DNA of 64,000 nt from Sphingomonas beigongshangi. GTDB lineage: Bacteria; Pseudomonadota; Alphaproteobacteria; Sphingomonadales; Sphingomonadaceae. The stretch covers positions 1 through 64,000 of the forward strand of contig NZ_JADHDT010000008.1 of the NCBI RefSeq assembly GCF_016820445.1, read 5' to 3'. Below the pieces are notes generated by a model. That model made no database searches and was not told the DNA's origin. It saw only the letters and a list, made by a program, of their open reading frames with translations. A program made the translations under genes and the position numbers. Shown here piece after piece: positions 61,736-64,000 of the stretch. Within the stretch, counting starts at the first letter, position 1. Every line of letters starts with the position of its first letter.

Positions 61736-62800
61736 ACGACGACGGGGCGGCGCATCGGACTGGCGCCGGATGAGCGTGAAGTCCAGCAGGCGCGGAACCT
61801 CCACGCCATCGCCACCGCGCTGACGACGCAGCGTCGTGACGAGCAATTCGAGCGCGGACCGCGACATGTCGGCGATCGGCTGGTGGATTGTCGTCAGCTC
61901 GGGCCAGATGGCGGTCGACAGCGTCGTATCGTCGAACCCACAGACGGTCAGATCGCCGGGGACGTCGAGCCCGCGACGATGCGCCACGGCGACGGTGGCC
62001 GCCGCCATGTCGTCGTTGGACGAAAAGATCGCCGTGGGCGGTTCCACCCGATCGAGCAGCTGCTCGGCCGCGTCCAGGCCCGATCGATAGGTATACAGAC
62101 CTTGGACGATCAGCGACGGATCCTCCGCGATTCCCGCATCCGCCAGTGCGGCGCGAAACCCTTCGAGCCGTTCCGCGGACGCCGCAAGATTCGGGTCCCC
62201 CTTGATGAAGCCGATGCGTCGGTGGCCGAGCTGCATGATGTGGCGCGTCATCGTCGCTGCGGCGGCGTGATCGTCGATCCGGATTGCCAGCCGGTCCTCA
62301 TCACGCATCGCGGTGGCGACGGACACGGCACACACGTTCGCCTCGTCGAGCAGCGCGAGCAGCGCTGGTGCCTCGCAAAGGGGCGGCGGCAGGATGATAC
62401 CGTCGATACCGCTCGCGATGAGATGCTGCGCCCGCTCGAGTTCGTGATCGCCGAGCTCACATTTCTCGACCACGATCTGCACGTCGCTGCGGCTCGCCTG
62501 ATCGAGACTGCCGAGCAGGAACTCGCTGAGGAAGCCGGCGCTCGGATTGCTGTAGAGCAGACCGATGCGAAGCTGCCCTGCCCCGGCCAGGCTGCGCGCC
62601 GCGCGATTGGGCGAATAGCCCAAAGTCGCGATCGCGGCATTGACGACTTCGCGGGTGGCGGGGCGAACGTTGTTCTCGCTGTTGATGACGCGCGACACCG
62701 TCATCGGCGAGACGCCCGCCAGCTTGGCGACGTCGCTGATGGTCGGCGCGGAGCCGGATCGCCGCGACGGGCGCGGCGGGGCGGCGGTGCTGGAATCCAT
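61721..62800 (-). CDS. LacI-family regulator of the MFS/GH43 locus
   Basis: A 359-aa LacI-family repressor. After a 20-residue basic, Pro-rich leader come the helix-turn-helix ISDVAKLAGVSPMTVSRVIN and the hinge region IATLGYSPNRAARSLAG. The sugar-binding domain has GIDGIILPPPLCEAPALLAL, MQLGHRRIGFIKGDPN, PPTAIFSSNDDMAAATVAVA and DLTVCGFDDTTLSTAIWPEL. The ATG at 62800 is chosen because the frame beyond it has no family match. It lies divergent from GH43 (190 nt) and tail-to-head with the MFS gene. Two closely similar operator-like sites flank it. The inducer is probably a pentose or a GH43 product. Confidence 0.93.
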   Translation of the reverse strand: MDSSTAAPPRPSRRSGSAPTISDVAKLAGVSPMTVSRVINSENNVRPATREVVNAAIATLGYSPNRAARSLAGAGQLRIGLLYSNPSAGFLSEFLLGSLDQASRSDVQIVVEKCELGDHELERAQHLIASGIDGIILPPPLCEAPALLALLDEANVCAVSVATAMRDEDRLAIRIDDHAAAATMTRHIMQLGHRRIGFIKGDPNLAASAERLEGFRAALADAGIAEDPSLIVQGLYTYRSGLDAAEQLLDRVEPPTAIFSSNDDMAAATVAVAHRRGLDVPGDLTVCGFDDTTLSTAIWPELTTIHQPIADMSRSALELLVTTLRRQRGGDGVEVPRLLDFTLIRRQSDAPPRRRPRER

Positions 62801-62913
62801 GATCGTTTCGGTGCCGTCCAAGCTGAATGCGGCATGACATGAACCGATCTGCGGTGGCCCACAAGAGCGAGGATGTGAATGAAACCGCTTGCACCCACTC
62901 CAGTCGCTCAATA

Positions 62914-62927
62914 TGGTAGCGCTATCT
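62914..62927. promoter_or_regulatory. LacI-type operator upstream of the GH43 gene
   Basis: TGGTAGCGCTATCT contains the perfect 8-bp core TAGCGCTA and matches 11 of 14 positions of the site at 61609. It lies in the 190-nt divergent region between the LacI and GH43 genes, 63 nt before the GH43 ATG. Confidence 0.55.
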
Positions 62928-62990
62928 CGATCGGAATCGGTCGTACAGGTCTCGAAAGAAGACCGCTCGTCAGGGAGGGATTTCGCGTTC

Positions 62991-64000
62991 ATGCACCAAC
63001 GCCTATACCGTGCGCTTGCCGCATTCGCGCTCGCCGCATCCAGTACCCTTGCGCTGGCACAAAACAGTGCGCCTGTATCCTCCCCGGACCCGCGTAGCCC
63101 CGAGGGCAAGCGCTATCTGGCGCAGCCGCTCGTGCGCGACCTCTTCTTTGCCGACCCGTCGGCCCATGTCTTCAATGGCCGAATCTACGTCTATCCGAGC
63201 CACGACGTCGACGCGGGTATTCCCGACGACGACTTGGGCAGCGAATATGCGATGCACGATTATCGCGTGCTGAGCATGGATCGCATCGGTGGTCCGGTGA
63301 CCGTGCATCCGGTGGCGCTGGATGTGAAGGACATACCATGGGCGTCGCAGCAGACCTGGGCACCCGACGCCGCCTATCGGAACGGCACCTACTATCTCTA
63401 TTTCCCCGCCCGCGACAAAGCCGGCGTCTTCCGCATCGGCGTCGCGACATCAAAGTCGCCGACCGGTCCGTTCAAGGCCGATCCGCAGCCGATCCGCGGC
63501 AGCTTCTCGATGGATCCGGCGGTCTTCACCGACACCGATGGACAGAGCTACATGTACTTCGGCGGCATTTGGGGCGGCCAGTTGCAGCGATGGGCGACGG
63601 GTCGTTACGCCCCCAAGGCCGGCGATACCGATCTCAAGCAGGACGCCAAGCCTGCGCTGATGCCGAAGATCGCGCGCATGGCGCCGGACATGAAGCAGTT
63701 CGCCGAGCCGCCCCGCGACGTCGTCATCCTCGACGAGCACGGCAAGCCCATGCTGGGCGGCGATCACGACCGCCGCTTCTTCGAGGCATCATGGGCGTTC
63801 AAGCGCGACGGCAGATATTATTTCACCTATTCGACGGGCGACACGCATTTCATCAACTATGCGATCGGCACGTCGCCCTATGGGCCCTTTCGTTATGCAG
63901 GACATGTGCTGCTGCCGGTGCAGGGTTGGACCTCCCACCATTCGATCGTCGAGTTCCAGGGCAAGTGGTGGCTGTTCTATCATGACACGCAGCTGAGCAA
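62991..64000 (+). CDS. Exported GH43-family glycosidase (3' end outside window)
   Basis: 336 codons are visible and the frame is open at the right edge. A signal peptide (MHQRLYRALAAFALAASSTL, then ALAQ) is followed by a five-bladed-propeller GH43 pattern: the base Asp55 in LFFADPSAHVFNGRIYVYPS, the family phrase WAPDAAYRNGTYYLYF at 123-138, the pKa-modulating Asp175 in SMDPAVFTD, and the acid Glu265 in RRFFEASWAFKRDGRYYFTY. The ATG at 62991 has GGGAGGGA upstream. GH43 enzymes act mainly on arabinose- and xylose-containing glycans. The linked sugar porter and LacI gene suggest pentose use. Confidence 0.92.
   Translation, partial: MHQRLYRALAAFALAASSTLALAQNSAPVSSPDPRSPEGKRYLAQPLVRDLFFADPSAHVFNGRIYVYPSHDVDAGIPDDDLGSEYAMHDYRVLSMDRIGGPVTVHPVALDVKDIPWASQQTWAPDAAYRNGTYYLYFPARDKAGVFRIGVATSKSPTGPFKADPQPIRGSFSMDPAVFTDTDGQSYMYFGGIWGGQLQRWATGRYAPKAGDTDLKQDAKPALMPKIARMAPDMKQFAEPPRDVVILDEHGKPMLGGDHDRRFFEASWAFKRDGRYYFTYSTGDTHFINYAIGTSPYGPFRYAGHVLLPVQGWTSHHSIVEFQGKWWLFYHDTQLS

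Noticed and set aside
1..64000. Prophage, transposon, CRISPR or defence island
   Set aside because: I saw no integrase, transposase, phage structural gene, regular spaced repeats, or restriction or toxin-antitoxin genes. Composition also looks even throughout.

Overview
The window looks like chromosomal DNA of a sphingomonad (Alphaproteobacteria, Sphingomonadales, Sphingomonas-like). The evidence is a high G+C content, four large TonB-dependent receptors, a SapC / cupin-like / tryptophan-halogenase cassette behind one of them, an Anbu-type protease operon, and tightly packed operons with many ATGA, GTGA and TGATG stop/start overlaps. I see no rRNA or tRNA gene, insertion sequence, prophage, integrase or CRISPR array. 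The assignment is an inference from gene content.

Layout. 1-6 kb: the tail of a glycerophosphodiesterase, a small hypothetical gene, and a four-gene leftward operon (M3 peptidase, kynureninase, tryptophan 2,3-dioxygenase, cysteine-synthase-like PLP enzyme). 6-12 kb: two exported proteins, then the operon ATP-grasp / alpha-E / transglutaminase / Anbu protease, facing a ClpP-like protease gene. 12-17 kb: a metal region with an RcnR-type repressor and its likely operator, then a structured 5' leader with a 45-codon leader ORF, an Nramp-related transporter with a non-canonical metal site, an OprB-type porin and a VIT-family transporter. 17-24 kb: katG, a DUF885 metallohydrolase, a glycine-zipper protein, an M28 peptidase and a hypothetical gene. 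24-34.5 kb: TonB receptor plus Asp/Arg-hydroxylase-like protein; TonB receptor plus class A acid phosphatase; a PepSY-like membrane protein and a two-component system.

34.7-45.6 kb is a beta-glucan-type utilisation locus: GH16, GH3, TonB receptor, SapC, cupin-like oxygenase, flavin-dependent halogenase, LacI regulator. Two LacI-like palindromes lie between GH3 and the receptor. 46-48.6 kb is a housekeeping group (FAD oxidoreductase, RluE-like pseudouridine synthase, RNase H-like protein). 48.7-59.9 kb holds a large unknown exported protein, a GH27 enzyme, a TonB receptor, a chemoreceptor, DUF2332, a beta-hydroxyacid dehydrogenase and a SleB-type hydrolase. 60-64 kb is a second sugar locus: sugar-porter MFS, LacI regulator and a GH43 enzyme cut by the window end. 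Closely similar operator-like sites precede the MFS and GH43 genes.

The most interesting element is the leader at about 12600-12900. It can form several mutually exclusive helices, including one that buries the Shine-Dalgarno sequence of the leader ORF. It lies directly upstream of a transporter whose metal-site residues resemble the magnesium-transporting NRMT branch of the Nramp family. I could not match it by eye to a known riboswitch class. The Anbu operon (known genomically, function unsettled) and the SapC/cupin/halogenase cassette are the next most notable.
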